From: Allacma fusca
Taxonomy: Eukaryota; Arthropoda; Collembola; Symphypleona; Sminthuridae
Length of the DNA: 64,000 nucleotides
Reading direction: 5' to 3'
Assembly (NCBI GenBank): GCA_947179485.1
Contig: OX359249.1
Location: 54,509,402-54,573,401 of the forward strand
The position numbers and the translations under genes are program-made. A model generated the notes under the pieces. The model ran no database searches, was not told the DNA's origin, and saw only the letters and a program-made list of their open reading frames with translations. Below are positions 24,263 to 36,971 of this stretch, piece after piece. Every line of letters begins with the position of its first letter. Position 1 is the stretch's first letter.

Positions 24263-25847
24263 GGGGGCATGCACAAATTATATTACGCTAATTTGCCATA
24301 TTTTTGACCACCTCTGACCGCGCGTAACGCATACGTAACGCTGTCATCTAACCCCCACCATCATACATAACGCAATGATAACTAATTTAATTTAACCGAT
24401 AATAAATGTTCATTATGATATGCCTTAATTTAATCCAAACCTTGCATAGATCATACGGCATAGTTTCCTCAGCCGATCTTCGGGTACCCGAACATCGGAT
24501 GGTACTGGGCAGGCCTCTTTAGCATGAAAAGAACTTGAACAACTCCAACAGAACCTGCCGTAAAAAATGTATCCGAAAATTGTTTGCACTTCATTCCTTG
24601 TCAAATCAGTGACATCCCACGTAATAAGCTGTAAAAAATGGCGTAGAATGCTCCCAGCTTCTGTGTCAGGTATTTCTGTCAGTAGAATGACCTCTTCAGT
24701 CGTAGCCAGCTTCGTTTGTAGTGTCACGGCAGATATTCTAAAATGAAATAATAGAAGTAGTAACATAAGTAAGAAGGTACATGGGGTGTTATAATTAATA
24801 TTAAGTCTAATAAAAATATATTGTTACCTTAAAAAGCACCGAAAAGGGCAATCTAAAGTTTGATGATCGTGGGCTTCACAATTCATACATGAGGAGTCAC
24901 TAAACACCGTGATTCCACTTCTTACCCTGGGGTACCCCAGGGTGAGTTGTTCTTGAAGGACAGCTATTTGTTGAGTCTGATGTTGTATAGTGCTATTCTG
25001 CACGGCCAGCGTCTGATGAAGTTCCGTAACTTCTTCCCTTAACTGATCTTGTTCCAAAGACATTTGCGCCATCATCTGTGACAACTCATCCACCTCATAT
25101 TCCATTGTAGGATGGAGCAGGATAGTAGAGTTTGGAGGTACCCCCTTTCTGCATATTGGACACCTACAAAATTAAATACATAACAATTTAAAGGATTTAA
25201 TCAAGATTTTCAGGATTTTCATCCTCTCCTCTCTTTTCTTAATGACAGTTGCCTTTAATAGTGCGTTAAATAGATTTTTCAAAACTGATTTACTGTAAAT
25301 ATGTTAACAGTTTTTATAAAATGAGACTAAAATTCACTCCGGCTGGGATCGCCTTTGGGAGTGCTAAAAAATTAAAATAAAGTAATAAAAATAGACAACT
25401 TACCTGTTTGTATTAAGCGATCTATCCTTTGCAACATCCTGTGGATTCAATCTGGCTAGTTGTGCGGCGGCTACAAACGATTTGTCCAGATAGTCAGTGT
25501 GGAATACATGACCACAAGAAGTTGTTACGATCGCAGATTCTTCAGGGGTGCCCCTGAAGATCTTGAAGCAAGCGCCGCATCCGAAATACTTTGTCATGAT
25601 GAAATTACTCGTGTCTTGTAGAAATTGCAGTTCTTTGATTTTCCCACATATTCTTAAAATTTAAACCTCGCTCCCAAATATTTTCACTAAATATTCCAAG
25701 AATGCCTATGCGTTAAAATCGGGTCTAATCAAATATTGCGTTACGTAAAAGAGTACACAGGTACTACCTACTTTGCGTAACGTTAGCGTAACGTTAAGAA
25801 AAACCACCACCGACCGACTAAGCGTTACATAATTTGTGCATGCCCCC
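24263..25847 (-). mobile_element. TIR element carrying a RING gene, copy A
   Basis: The 1,585-bp unit begins GGGGGCATGCACAAATTAT and ends with its exact reverse complement; the inverted repeat continues a few bases with mismatches (TTACGCT versus GTAACGCT). Subterminal GCGTAACG-like motifs occur at both ends. Left flank CCTTTTTT and right flank TTTCGG, compared with an empty paralogous site CCTTTTTTCGG at 48070-48080, indicate a 3-bp duplication TTT. The only coding content is one intact three-exon gene on the - strand; there is no transposase. Superfamily is not assigned: the GGG start and 3-bp duplication would suit PIF/Harbinger-like or other 3-bp-duplicating families. Confidence 0.85.
24425..25597 (-). 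CDS. RING, coiled-coil, double CCHC protein, three exons (copy A)
   Basis: The exons are 25597-25404, 25163-24828 and 24737-24425. Introns have GTAAGT...TTTTGTAG and GTAACA...ATTTTAG boundaries and the frame is continuous, giving 280 residues. A RING-like finger is split by intron 1: C7, C10, C28, H30 and H33 in exon 1, and C66-P-I-C69 at the start of exon 2. The cysteine usually found three residues after the second histidine is Tyr36. Residues about 86-140 form a Gln/Glu/Leu-rich coiled coil. Two zinc knuckles of exact form C-x2-C-x4-H-x4-C follow (C157-C170 and C240-C253). RING plus coiled coil is typical of E3 ubiquitin ligases; knuckles suggest nucleic-acid binding. Substrate and role are unknown. 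Start chosen as the first ATG in an open frame just before the finger. Confidence 0.8.
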
Positions 25848-28280
25848 TTTCGGCCTTATATTTTCGAGTTTATATTTTTGACCCTATATTTTCTGCCTTT
25901 TTTTCGACCTTTTTTCGGCCTTATATTTTCGACTTTATATTTTTGTCCCTATATTTTCGACCTTATTTTCGACCATATATTTTCGACCTAATATTTTCGA
26001 CCATTTTTCTTGGACCATTTTTTTTCGACCATATTATTTTGACCTTTTTTTCGACCTTATATATTCGTCCATATTTTTTCGACCTTATAATTTCCACCTT
26101 TTTTGATCATATTTTTCGACCATGTATTTCTACATGTTTTCCAACCTTTTATTTTCGACTTTATATTTTTGACCCAATATTTTCGACCTTTTATTACCGA
26201 CCTTATATTTTTGACCATATTTTTTGGACCTGATATTTTCGACTTTTCTTCGGACCATATTTCTTCTACAATTTTTTCTACCTTATATTTTCGATCTTTT
26301 TTTTACCATATTTATTCGACCATTTTTTTGAGCTTATATATTCGACCTTTTTTGAACCATTTTGTTGCACTTATTTTTTCGACCTTTATTTTCAAACATT
26401 TTTGTCGACCATATTATTTCGACCTTTTTTGCCCATTTTTTTCGACCATATTTTTTCGACTTTTTTCTCAAAATTTTTTCTACCTTATATTTTCGACCTT
26501 ATATTTTAGACCTAGTATTTTAGACATTATATTTTCGACCTTTTTTTCGACCACATTTTTTCGACCATATTTTTTTGACCTTATAATTTCGACCTTTTTT
26601 GACCATATTTTTCGACCATATTTTTTCCATCTTTTTTCTCTTATATTTTTTTTCTACCTTATACTTTCGACCTTATATTTTAGACCTAGTATTTTAGACA
26701 TAATATTTTCGACCTTATATTTTCGACCATAATTTTTCGACCTCATATTTTCGACCTAATATTTTCGACCCTGTATTTTCGACCTTATATTTTAGACCTA
26801 GTACTTGAGACATTATGTTTTCGACCTTGTTTTGACCATATTTTTTTGACCTTTTTTGATCATATTTGTCGACCATATATTTCTCCCTTTTTTACGACCT
26901 TATATCTTCGAGTTTATATTTTTGACCCAATATTTTCGACCTTTTATAACCAACCTTATATTTTTGACTATATTTTTTGGACCTGATATTTTCGACTTTT
27001 CTTTGGTCCATATTTCTTCTACATTTTTTTCTACCTTATATTTTCGACAATTTGTTGGACCATATTTATTCGACCATTTTTTTGAGCATATATATTCGAC
27101 CTTTTTTGAACCATTTTGGTGCACTTATTTTTTTGACCTTTATTTTCAAAAATTTTTGTCGCCCATATTATTTCGACCATATTTTTTTGACCATACAATT
27201 TCGACCTTTTTTGGCCATTATTTTTCGACCATATTTTTTCGACCTTATAATTTCGACCTTTTTTGACCATATCTTTCAACCATATTTTTTTGACCTTTTT
27301 TCCACCATATTTTTCCAACAAGTTTTTTGAACCTATATTTTCGAATTTATATTTAAGACCTACTATTTTAGACATTTTATTTTCGACCGTGTTTTCGAAC
27401 TTATTTTTTCAACCGTTTTCTTAGAACTTATATTTTCGATCTTGTTTTCGACCTTATATTTCCGACCTTTTTTCGACTTTACATTTTCGACATTATATTT
27501 TCGACTTTATATTTTTGTCCCTATATTTTCGACCTTATTTTCGACCATATATTTTCGACCTAATATTTTCGACCATTTTTCTTGGACCATTTTTTTCGAC
27601 CATATTATTTTGACCTTTTTTTCGACCTTATATATTCGACCTTATATATTCGTCCATATTTTTTCGACCTTATAATTTCCACCTTTTTTGATCATATTTT
27701 TCGACCATATATTTCTACATGTTTTACGACCTTAAATTTTCGACTTTATATTTTTGACCCAATATTTTCGACCTTTTATAACCGACCTTATATTTTTGAC
27801 CATATTTTTTGGACCTGATATTTTCGACCTTTCTTCGGACCATATTTCTTCTACAATTTTTTCTACTTTATATTTTCGATCTTTTTTTACCATATTTATT
27901 CGACCATTTTTTTGAGCTTATATATTCGACCTTTTTTGAACCATTTTGTTGCACTTATTTTTTCGACCTTTATTTTCAAACATTTTTGTCGACCATATTA
28001 TTTCGACCAAAATTTTTTGACCATATAATTTCGACCTTTTTTGCCCATTTTTTCGACTATATTTTCTCGACTTTTTTTCTCAAAATTTTTTCTACCTTAT
28101 ATTTTCGACCTTATATTTTAGACCTAGTATTTTAGACATATTTTCGACCTTTTTTTCGACCATATTTTTTCGACCTTATAATTTCGACCTTTTTTGACCA
28201 TATTTTTCGACCATATTTTTTCCATCTTTTTTCTCTTATATTTTTTTTCTACCTTATACTTTCGACCTTATATTTTAGAG

Positions 28281-29070
28281 TAGACATGTCAACTACGGTA
28301 TCGTAGTACGGTAATACCGTAATTACCGTAAAAAATTGAGGTACGGTTTAGGTACGATAATTATCGGTTTTTTGAAGCGATATCGTAACTCCATACGATA
28401 TCGTCAATCCAGCGGAAGGCTCATAAAATTGTGGTGTTACATACTCGAATTTTCATTAAAAAGAGTTAAACTCAAAAATGAAAGGAATTCGTTCGACAAT
28501 AAAGATTGTGTGTAGTGTCAATATGGAAAAAAACTTAATCGAACTGATTATTTAGAATCTAAACCAAGTCGTGCGTCTAGTAATTCAAGTGTTTGGAGTC
28601 ATTTTTTGAGTTGGTCTGACATGCCGTCAGACCTGTTATGAGAAAGAGATTGGAAGTCACTTCCTAAATTAATATAAGTTTCGGTAAAGATTTAGTTTAC
28701 GAAAAATTACTAGAAGATAGATCGAAGAATTCAGTATCGTTTCCTACATTTTGTGATTTTCATATTTTTCATACGAATGTAAAAAAGGTTTGATTTTTTT
28801 CAAACTAGCTTATTTTATAAGGAATTTCTGCACATTTAATACTCTCACATTAATTGACATCAAAGACGCTAAACTGATTGTTGAATAACTGATGTTGGAT
28901 TTTTTACTTCATATCTTTACACACATACCATAAAAATCGACTTATATTCGTGTTTTTATCATAATCGGATTAATTTACGATACCGTACCTTAAAAATATT
29001 ACCGGAGTTTTTCCACTTTACGGTAACGGTAATTACGGTATTTTAAACCAGAACGGTATGAACATGCCTA
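28281..29070. mobile_element. hAT-like island, copy 2 (790 bp)
   Basis: Near-identical to copy 1 but with an extra block of about 90 bp (beginning AACTCAAAAATGAAAGG, about 28468-28557). The left flank reads TTTTAGAG and the right flank TTTTAGAC, and the wider flanks match those of the other copies, so it spread with the array. Confidence 0.88.
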
Positions 29071-32000
29071 TTTTAGACCTAGTATTTTAGACATGATATT
29101 TTCGACCTTATATTTTCGACCATAATTTTTCGACCTCATATTTTCGACCTAATATTTTCGACCCTGTATTTTCGACCTTATATTTTAGACCTAGTACTTG
29201 AGACATTATATTTTCGACCTTGTTTTGACCATATTTTTTTGACCTTTTTTGATCATATTTGTCGACCATATATTTTTCCCTTTTTTACGACCTTATATCT
29301 TCGAGTTTATATTTTTGACCCAATATTTTCGACCTTTTATAACCGACCTTATATTTTTGACTATATTTTTTGGACCATATTTCTTCTACATTTTTTTCTA
29401 CCTTATATTTTCTACCTTTTTTTTACCATATTTATTCGACAATTTTTTTGAGCATATATATTCGACCTTTTTTGAACCATTTTGTTGCACTTATTTTTTT
29501 GACCTTTATTTTCAAACATTTTTGTCGACCATATTATTTCGACCATATTTTTTTGACCATATAATTTCGACCTTTTTTGGCAATTTTTTGCGACCATATT
29601 TTTTCAACAAGTTTTTTGAACCTATATTTTCGACCTTATATTTTCGACCTTATATTTAAGACCTAGTATTTTAGACATTATATTTCCGACCTTTTTTCGA
29701 CCTTATATTTCCGACCTTTTTTCGACCTTATATTTCCGACTTTTTTTCGACCTTATATTTTCGACTTTATATTTTTGACCCTATATTTTCGACCTTTTAT
29801 TACCGACCTTATATTTTTGACCATATTTTTTGGACCTGATATTTTCGACCTTTCTTTGGACCATATTTTTTCTACATTTTTTTCTACCTTATATTTTCGA
29901 ACTTTTTTTACCATATTTATTCGACCATTTTTTGACCATATTTATTCGACCATTTTTTGACCATATTTATTCGACCATTTTTCTGACCATATTATTTCGA
30001 CCATATTTTTTTGACCCTAAATTTTCGACCTTTTTTTCGACCATGTTTTTTCGACCATATATTTTCGACCTTATATTTTCGACCATTCTTCTTCGACGAT
30101 TATTTTTCGACTTGATATTTTTGACCCTATATTTTTGACCTTTTATTACCGACCTTATGTTTTTGACCTTTTATTACCGACCTTATATTTTTGACCATAT
30201 TTTTTGGACCTGATATTTTCGACCTTTCTTTGGACCATATTTTTTCTACATTTTTTTCTACCTTATATTTTCGACCTTTTTTTACCATATTTATTCGACC
30301 ATTTTTTTGACCATATTTATTCGACCATTATTTTGACCATATTATTTCGACCATATTTTTTTGACCCGATATTTTCGACCTTATTTTCGACCATATATTT
30401 TCGACCTAATATTTTCGACCATTTTTCTTGGACCATTTTTTTTCGACCATATTATTTTGACCTTTTTTTCGACCTTATATATTCGTCCATATATTTTCGA
30501 CCTTATAATTTCCACCTTTTTTGATCATATTTTTCGACCATGTATTTCTACATGTTTTCCAACCTTTTATTTTCGACTTTATATTTTTGACCCAATATTT
30601 TCGACCTTTTATTACCGACCTTATATTTTTGACCATATTTTTTGGACCTGATATTTTCGACCTTTCTTCGGACCATATTTCTTCTGCAATTTTTTCTACC
30701 TTATATTTTCGATCTTTTTTTTACCATATTTATTCGACCATTTTTTTGAGCTTATATATTCGACCTTTTTTGAACCATTTTGTTGCACTTATTTTTTCGA
30801 CCTTTATTTTCAAACATTTTTGTCGACCATATTATTTCGACCATATTTTTTTGACCATATAATTTCGACCTTTTTTGCCCATTTTTTTCGACCATATTAT
30901 TTCGACTTTTTTCTCAAAATTTTTTCTACCTTATATTTTCGACCTTATATTTTAGACCTAGTATTTTAGACCTAGTATTTCAGACATTATATTTTCGACC
31001 TTTTTTTCGACCACATTTTTTCGACCATATTTTTTCGACCTTATAATTTCGACCTTTTTTGACCATATTTTTCGACCATATTTTTTCCATCTTTTTTCTC
31101 TTATATTTTTTTTCTACCTTATATCTTCGAGTTTATATTTTTGACCCAATATTTTCGACCTTTTATAACCGACCTTATATTTTTGACTATATTTTTTGGA
31201 CCTGATATTTTCGACTTTTCTTTGGTCCATATTTCTTCTACATTTTTTTCTACCTTATATTTTCGACAATTTTTTGGACCATATTTATTCGACCATTTTT
31301 TTGAGCACATATATTCGACCTTTTTTGAACCATTTTGGTGCACCTATTTTTTTGACCTTTATTTTCAAACATTTTTGTCGACCATATTATTTCGACCATA
31401 TTTTTTTGACCATACAATTTCGACCTTTTTTGGCCATTATTTTTCGACCATATTTTTTCGACTTTTTTTTTCGCGTATTTTTTTCTACCTTATATTTTCG
31501 ACCTTATAATTTCGACCTTTTTTGACTATATCTTTCAACCATATTTTTTTGACCTTTTTTCCACCATATTTTTCCAACAAGTTTTTTGAACCTATATTTT
31601 CGAATTTATATTTAAGACCTAGTATTTTAGACATTTTATTTTCGACCGTGTTTTCGAACTTATTTTTTCAACCGTTTTCTTAGAACTTATATTTTCGATC
31701 TTGTTTTCGACCTTATATTTCCGACCTTTTTTCGACTTTATATTTTCGACCTTATATTTTCGACTTTATATTTTTGACCCTATATTTTTGACCTTTTATT
31801 TCCGACCTTATATTTTTGACCATATTTTTTGGACCTGATATTTTCGACCTTTCTTTGGACCATATTTTTCGACCATATTTTTTCTGCCTTTTTTTCGACC
31901 TTTTTTCGGCCTTATATTTTCGACTTTATATTTTTTACCCTATATTTTCTGCCGTTTTTTCGACCTTATATTTTCGACCTTTTTTCGGCCTTATATTTTC

Positions 32001-32310
32001 GACTTTATATTTTTGACCCGATATTTTCGACCTTTTTTACGACCATATTTTTTCGACCATATATTTTCGACCTAATATTTTCGACCTAATATTTTCGACC
32101 ATAATATTTTGACCTTTTTTTCGACCTTATATATTCGTACTTATATTTTAGACCTAGTATTTTAGACATATTTTCGACCTTTTTTTCGACCATATTTTTT
32201 CGACCTTATAATTTCGACCTTTTTTGACCATATTTTTCGACCATATTTTTTCCATCTTTTTTCTCTTATATTTTTTTTCTACCTTATACTTTCGACCTTA
32301 TATTTTAGAG

Positions 32311-33011
32311 TAGACATGTCAACTACGGTATCGTAGTACGGTAATACCGTAATTACCGTAAAAAATTGAGGTACGGTTTAGGTAGGATAATTATCGGTTT
32401 TTTGAAGCGATATCGTAACTCCATACGATATCGTCAATCCAGCGGAAGGCTCATAAAATTGTGGTGTTACATACTCGAATTTTCATTAAAAAGAGTTATC
32501 TAAACCAAGTCGTGCGTCTAGTAATTCAAGTGTTTGGAGTCATTTTTTGAGTTGGTCTGACATGCCGTCAGACCTGTTATGAGAAAGAGATTGGAAGTCA
32601 CTTCCTAAATTAATATAAGTTTCGGTAAAGATTTAGTTTACGAAAAATTACTAGAAGATAGATCGAAGAATTCAGTATCGTTTCCTACATTTTGTGATTT
32701 TCATATTTTTCATACGAATGTAAAAAAGGTTTGATTTTTTTCAAACTAGCTTATTTTATAAGGAATTTCTGCACATTTAATACTCTCACATTAATTGACA
32801 TCAAAGACGCTAAACTGATTGTTGAATAACTGATGTTGGATTTTTTACTTCATATCTTTACACACATACCATAAAAATCGACTTATATTCGTGTTTTTAT
32901 CATAATCGGATTAATTTACGATACCGTACCTTAAAAATATTACCGGAGTTTTTCCACTTTACGGTAACGGTAATTACGGTATTTTAAACCAGAACGGTAT
33001 GAACATGCCCA
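32311..33011. mobile_element. hAT-like island, copy 3 (701 bp)
   Basis: Short form like copy 1, with the same TTTTAGAG left flank as copy 2. It differs from the others by single substitutions, for example TAGGATAATTATC where the others have TACGATAATTATC, and by ending GCCCA instead of GCCTA. Confidence 0.88.
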
Positions 33012-36000
33012 TTTTAGACCTAGTATTTTAGACATGATATTTTCGACCTTATATTTTCGACCTAATATTTTCGACCCTGTATTTTCGACCTTATATTTTA
33101 GACCTAGTACTTGAGACATTATATTTTCGACCTTGTTTTGACCATATTTTTTTGACCTTTTTTGATCATATTTGTCGACCATATATTTCTCCCTTTTTTA
33201 CGACCTTATATCTTCGAGTTTATATTTTTGACCCAATATTTTCGACCTTTTATAACCGACCTTATATTTTTGACTATATTTTTTGGACCATATTTCTTCT
33301 ACATTTTTTTCTACCTTATATTTTCTACCTTTTTTTACCATATTTATTCGACAATTTTTTTGAGCATATATATTCGACCTTTTTTGAACCATTTTGTTGC
33401 ACTTATTTTTTTGACCTTTATTTTTAAACATTTTTGTCGACCATATTATTTCGACCATATTTTTTTGACCATATAATTTCGACCTTTTTTGGCAATTTTT
33501 TGCGACCATATTTTTTCAACAAGTTTTTTGAACCTATATTTTCGACCTTATATTTTCGACCTTATATTTAAGACCTAGTATTTTAGACATTATATTTCCG
33601 ACCTTTTTTCGACCTTATATTTCCGACCTTTTTTCGACCTTATATTTCCGACTTTTTTTCGACCTTATATTTTCGACTTTATATTTTTGACCCTATATTT
33701 TCGACCTTTTATTACCGACCTTATATTTTTGACCATATTTTTTGGACCTGATATTTTCGACCTTTCTTTGGACCATATTTTTTCTACATTTTTTTCTACC
33801 TTATATTTTCGAACTTTTTTTACCATATTTATTCGACCATTTTTTGACCATATTTATTCGACCATTTTTTGACCATATTTATTCGACCATTTTTCTGACC
33901 ATATTATTTCGACCATATTTTTTTGACCCTAAATTTTCGACCTTTTTTTCCACCATGTTTTTTCGACCATATATTTTCGACCTTATATTTTCGACCATTC
34001 TTCTTCGACGATTATTTTTCGACTTGATATTTTTGACCCTATATTTTTGACCTTTTATTACCGACCTTATGTTTTTGACCTTTTATTACCGACCTTATAT
34101 TTTTGACCATATTTTTTGGACCTGATATTTTCGACCTTTCTTTGGACCATATTTTTTCTACATTTTTTTCTACCTTATATTTTCGACCTTTTTTTACCAT
34201 ATTTATTCGACCATTTTTTTGACCATATTTATTCGACCATTATTTTGACCATATTATTTCGACCATATTTTTTTGACCCGATATTTTCGACCTTATTTTC
34301 GACCATATATTTTCGACCTAATATTTTCGACCATTTTTCTTGGACCATTTTTTTTCGACCATATTATTTTGACCTTTTTTTCGACCTTATATATTCGTCC
34401 ATATTTTTTCGACCTTATAATTTCCACCTTTTTTGATCATATTTTTCGACCATGTATTTCTACATGTTTTCCAACCTTTTATTTTCGACTTTATATTTTT
34501 GACCCAATTTTTTCGACCTTTTATTACCGACCTTATATTTTTGACCATATTTTTTGGACCTGATATTTTCGACCTTTCTTCGGACCATATTTCTTCTGCA
34601 ATTTTTTCTACCTTATATTTTCGATCTTTTTTTTACCATATTTATTCGACCATTTTTTTGAGCTTATATATTCGACCTTTTTTGAACCATTTTGTTGCAC
34701 TTATTTTTTCGACCTTTATTTTCAAACATTTTTGTCGACCATATTATTTCGACCATATTTTTTTGACCATATAATTTCGACCTTTTTTGGCCATTTTTTT
34801 CGACCATATTTTTTCGACTTTTTTTTCGCGTATTTTTTTCTACCTTATATTTTCGACCTAGTATTTCAGACATTATATTTTCGACCTTTTTTTCGACCAC
34901 ATTTTTTCGACCATATTTTTTCGACCTTATAATTTCGACCTTTTTTGACCATATTTTTCGACCATATTTTTTCCATCTTTTTTCTCTTATATTTTTTTTC
35001 TACCTTATATCTTCGAGTTTATATTTTTGACCCAATATTTTCGACCTTTTATAACCGACCTTATATTTTTGACTATATTTTTTGGACCTGATATTTTCGA
35101 CTTTTCTTTGGTCCATATTTCTTCTACATTTTTTTCTACCTTATATTTTCGACAATTTTTTGGACCATATTTATTCGACCATTTTTTTGAGCATATATAT
35201 TTGGCCTTTTTTGAACCATTTTGGTGCACCTACTTTTTTGACCTTTATTTTCAAACATTTTTGTCGACCATATTATTTCGACCATATTTTTTTGACCATA
35301 CAATTTCGACCTTTTTTGGCCATTATTTTTCGACCATATTTTTTCGACTTTTTTTTTCGCGTATTTTTTTCTACCTTATATTTTCGACCTTATAATTTCG
35401 ACCTTTTTTGACCATATCTTTCAACCATATTTTTTGACCTTTTTCCACCATATTTTTCCAACAAGTTTTTTGAACCTATATTTTCGAATTTATATTTAAG
35501 ACCTAGTATTTTAGACATTTTATTTTCGACCGTGTTTTCGAACTTATTTTTTCAACCGTTTTCTTAGAACTTATATTTTCGATCTTGTTTTTGACCTTAT
35601 ATTTCCGACCTTTTTTCGACTTTATATTTTCGACCTTATATTTTCGACTTTATATTTTTGACCCTATATTTTTGACCTTTTATTTCCGACCTTATATTTT
35701 TGACCATATTTTTTGGACCTGATATTTTCGACCTTTCTTTGGACCATATTTTTCGACCATATTTTTTCTGCCTTTTTTTCGACCTTTTTTCGGCCTTATA
35801 TTTTCGACTTTATATTTTTTACCCTATATTTTCTGCCGTTTTTTCGACCTTATATTTTCGACCTTTTTTCGGCCTTATATTTTCGACTTTATATTTTTGA
35901 CCCGATATTTTCGACCTTTTTTACGACCATATTTTTTCGACCATATATTTTCGACCTAATATTTTCGACCATAATATTTTGACCTTTTTTTCGACCTTAT

Positions 36001-36180
36001 ATATTCGTACTTATATTTTAGACCTAGTATTTTAGACATATTTTCGACCTTTTTTTCGACCATATTTTTTCGACCTTATAATTTCGACCTTTTTTGACCA
36101 TATTTTTCGACCATATTTTTTCCATCTTTTTTCTCTTATATTTTTTTTCTACCTTATACTTTCGACCTTATATTTTAGAC

Positions 36181-36971
36181 TAGACATGTCAACTACGGTA
36201 TCGTAGTACGGTAATACCGTAATTACCGTAAAAAATTGAGGTACGGTTTAGATACGATAATTATCGGTTTTTTGAAGCGATATCGTAACTCCATACGATA
36301 TCGTCAATCCAGCGGAAGGCTCATAAAATTGTGGTGTTACATACTCGAATTTTCATTAAAAAGAGTTAAACTCACAAATGAAAGGAATTCGTTCGACAAT
36401 AAAGATTGTGTGTAGTGTCAATATGGAAAAAAAAGTTAATCGAACTGATTATTTAGAATCTAAACCAAGTCGTGCGTCTAGTAATTCAAGTGTTTGGAGT
36501 CATTTTTTGAGTTGGTCTGACATGCCGTCAGACCTGTTATGAGAAAGAGATTGGAAGTCACTTCCTAAATTAATATAAGTTTCGGTAAAGATTTAGTTTA
36601 CGAAAAATTACTAGAAGATAGATCGAAGAATTCAGTATCGTTTCCTACATTTTGTGATTTTCATATTTTTCATACGAATGTAAAAAAGGTTTGATTTTTT
36701 TCAAACTAGCTTATTTTATAAGGAATTTCTGCACATTTAATACTCTCACATTAATTGACATCAAAGACGCTAAACTGATTGTTGAATAACTGATGTTGGA
36801 TTTTTTACTTCATATCTTTACACACATACCATAAAAATCGACTTATATTCGTGTTTTTATCATAATCGGATTAATTTACGATACCGTACCTTAAAAATAT
36901 TACCGGAGTTTTTCCACTTTACGGTAACGGTAATTACGGTATTTTAAACCAGAACGGTATGAACATGCCTA
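36181..36971. mobile_element. hAT-like island, copy 4 (791 bp)
   Basis: Long form with the extra block of about 90 bp. The left flank is TTTTAGAC, as in copy 1. It shares the variant GGTTTAGATACGATAAT with copy 5, so copies 4 and 5 are sister duplicates. Confidence 0.88.
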
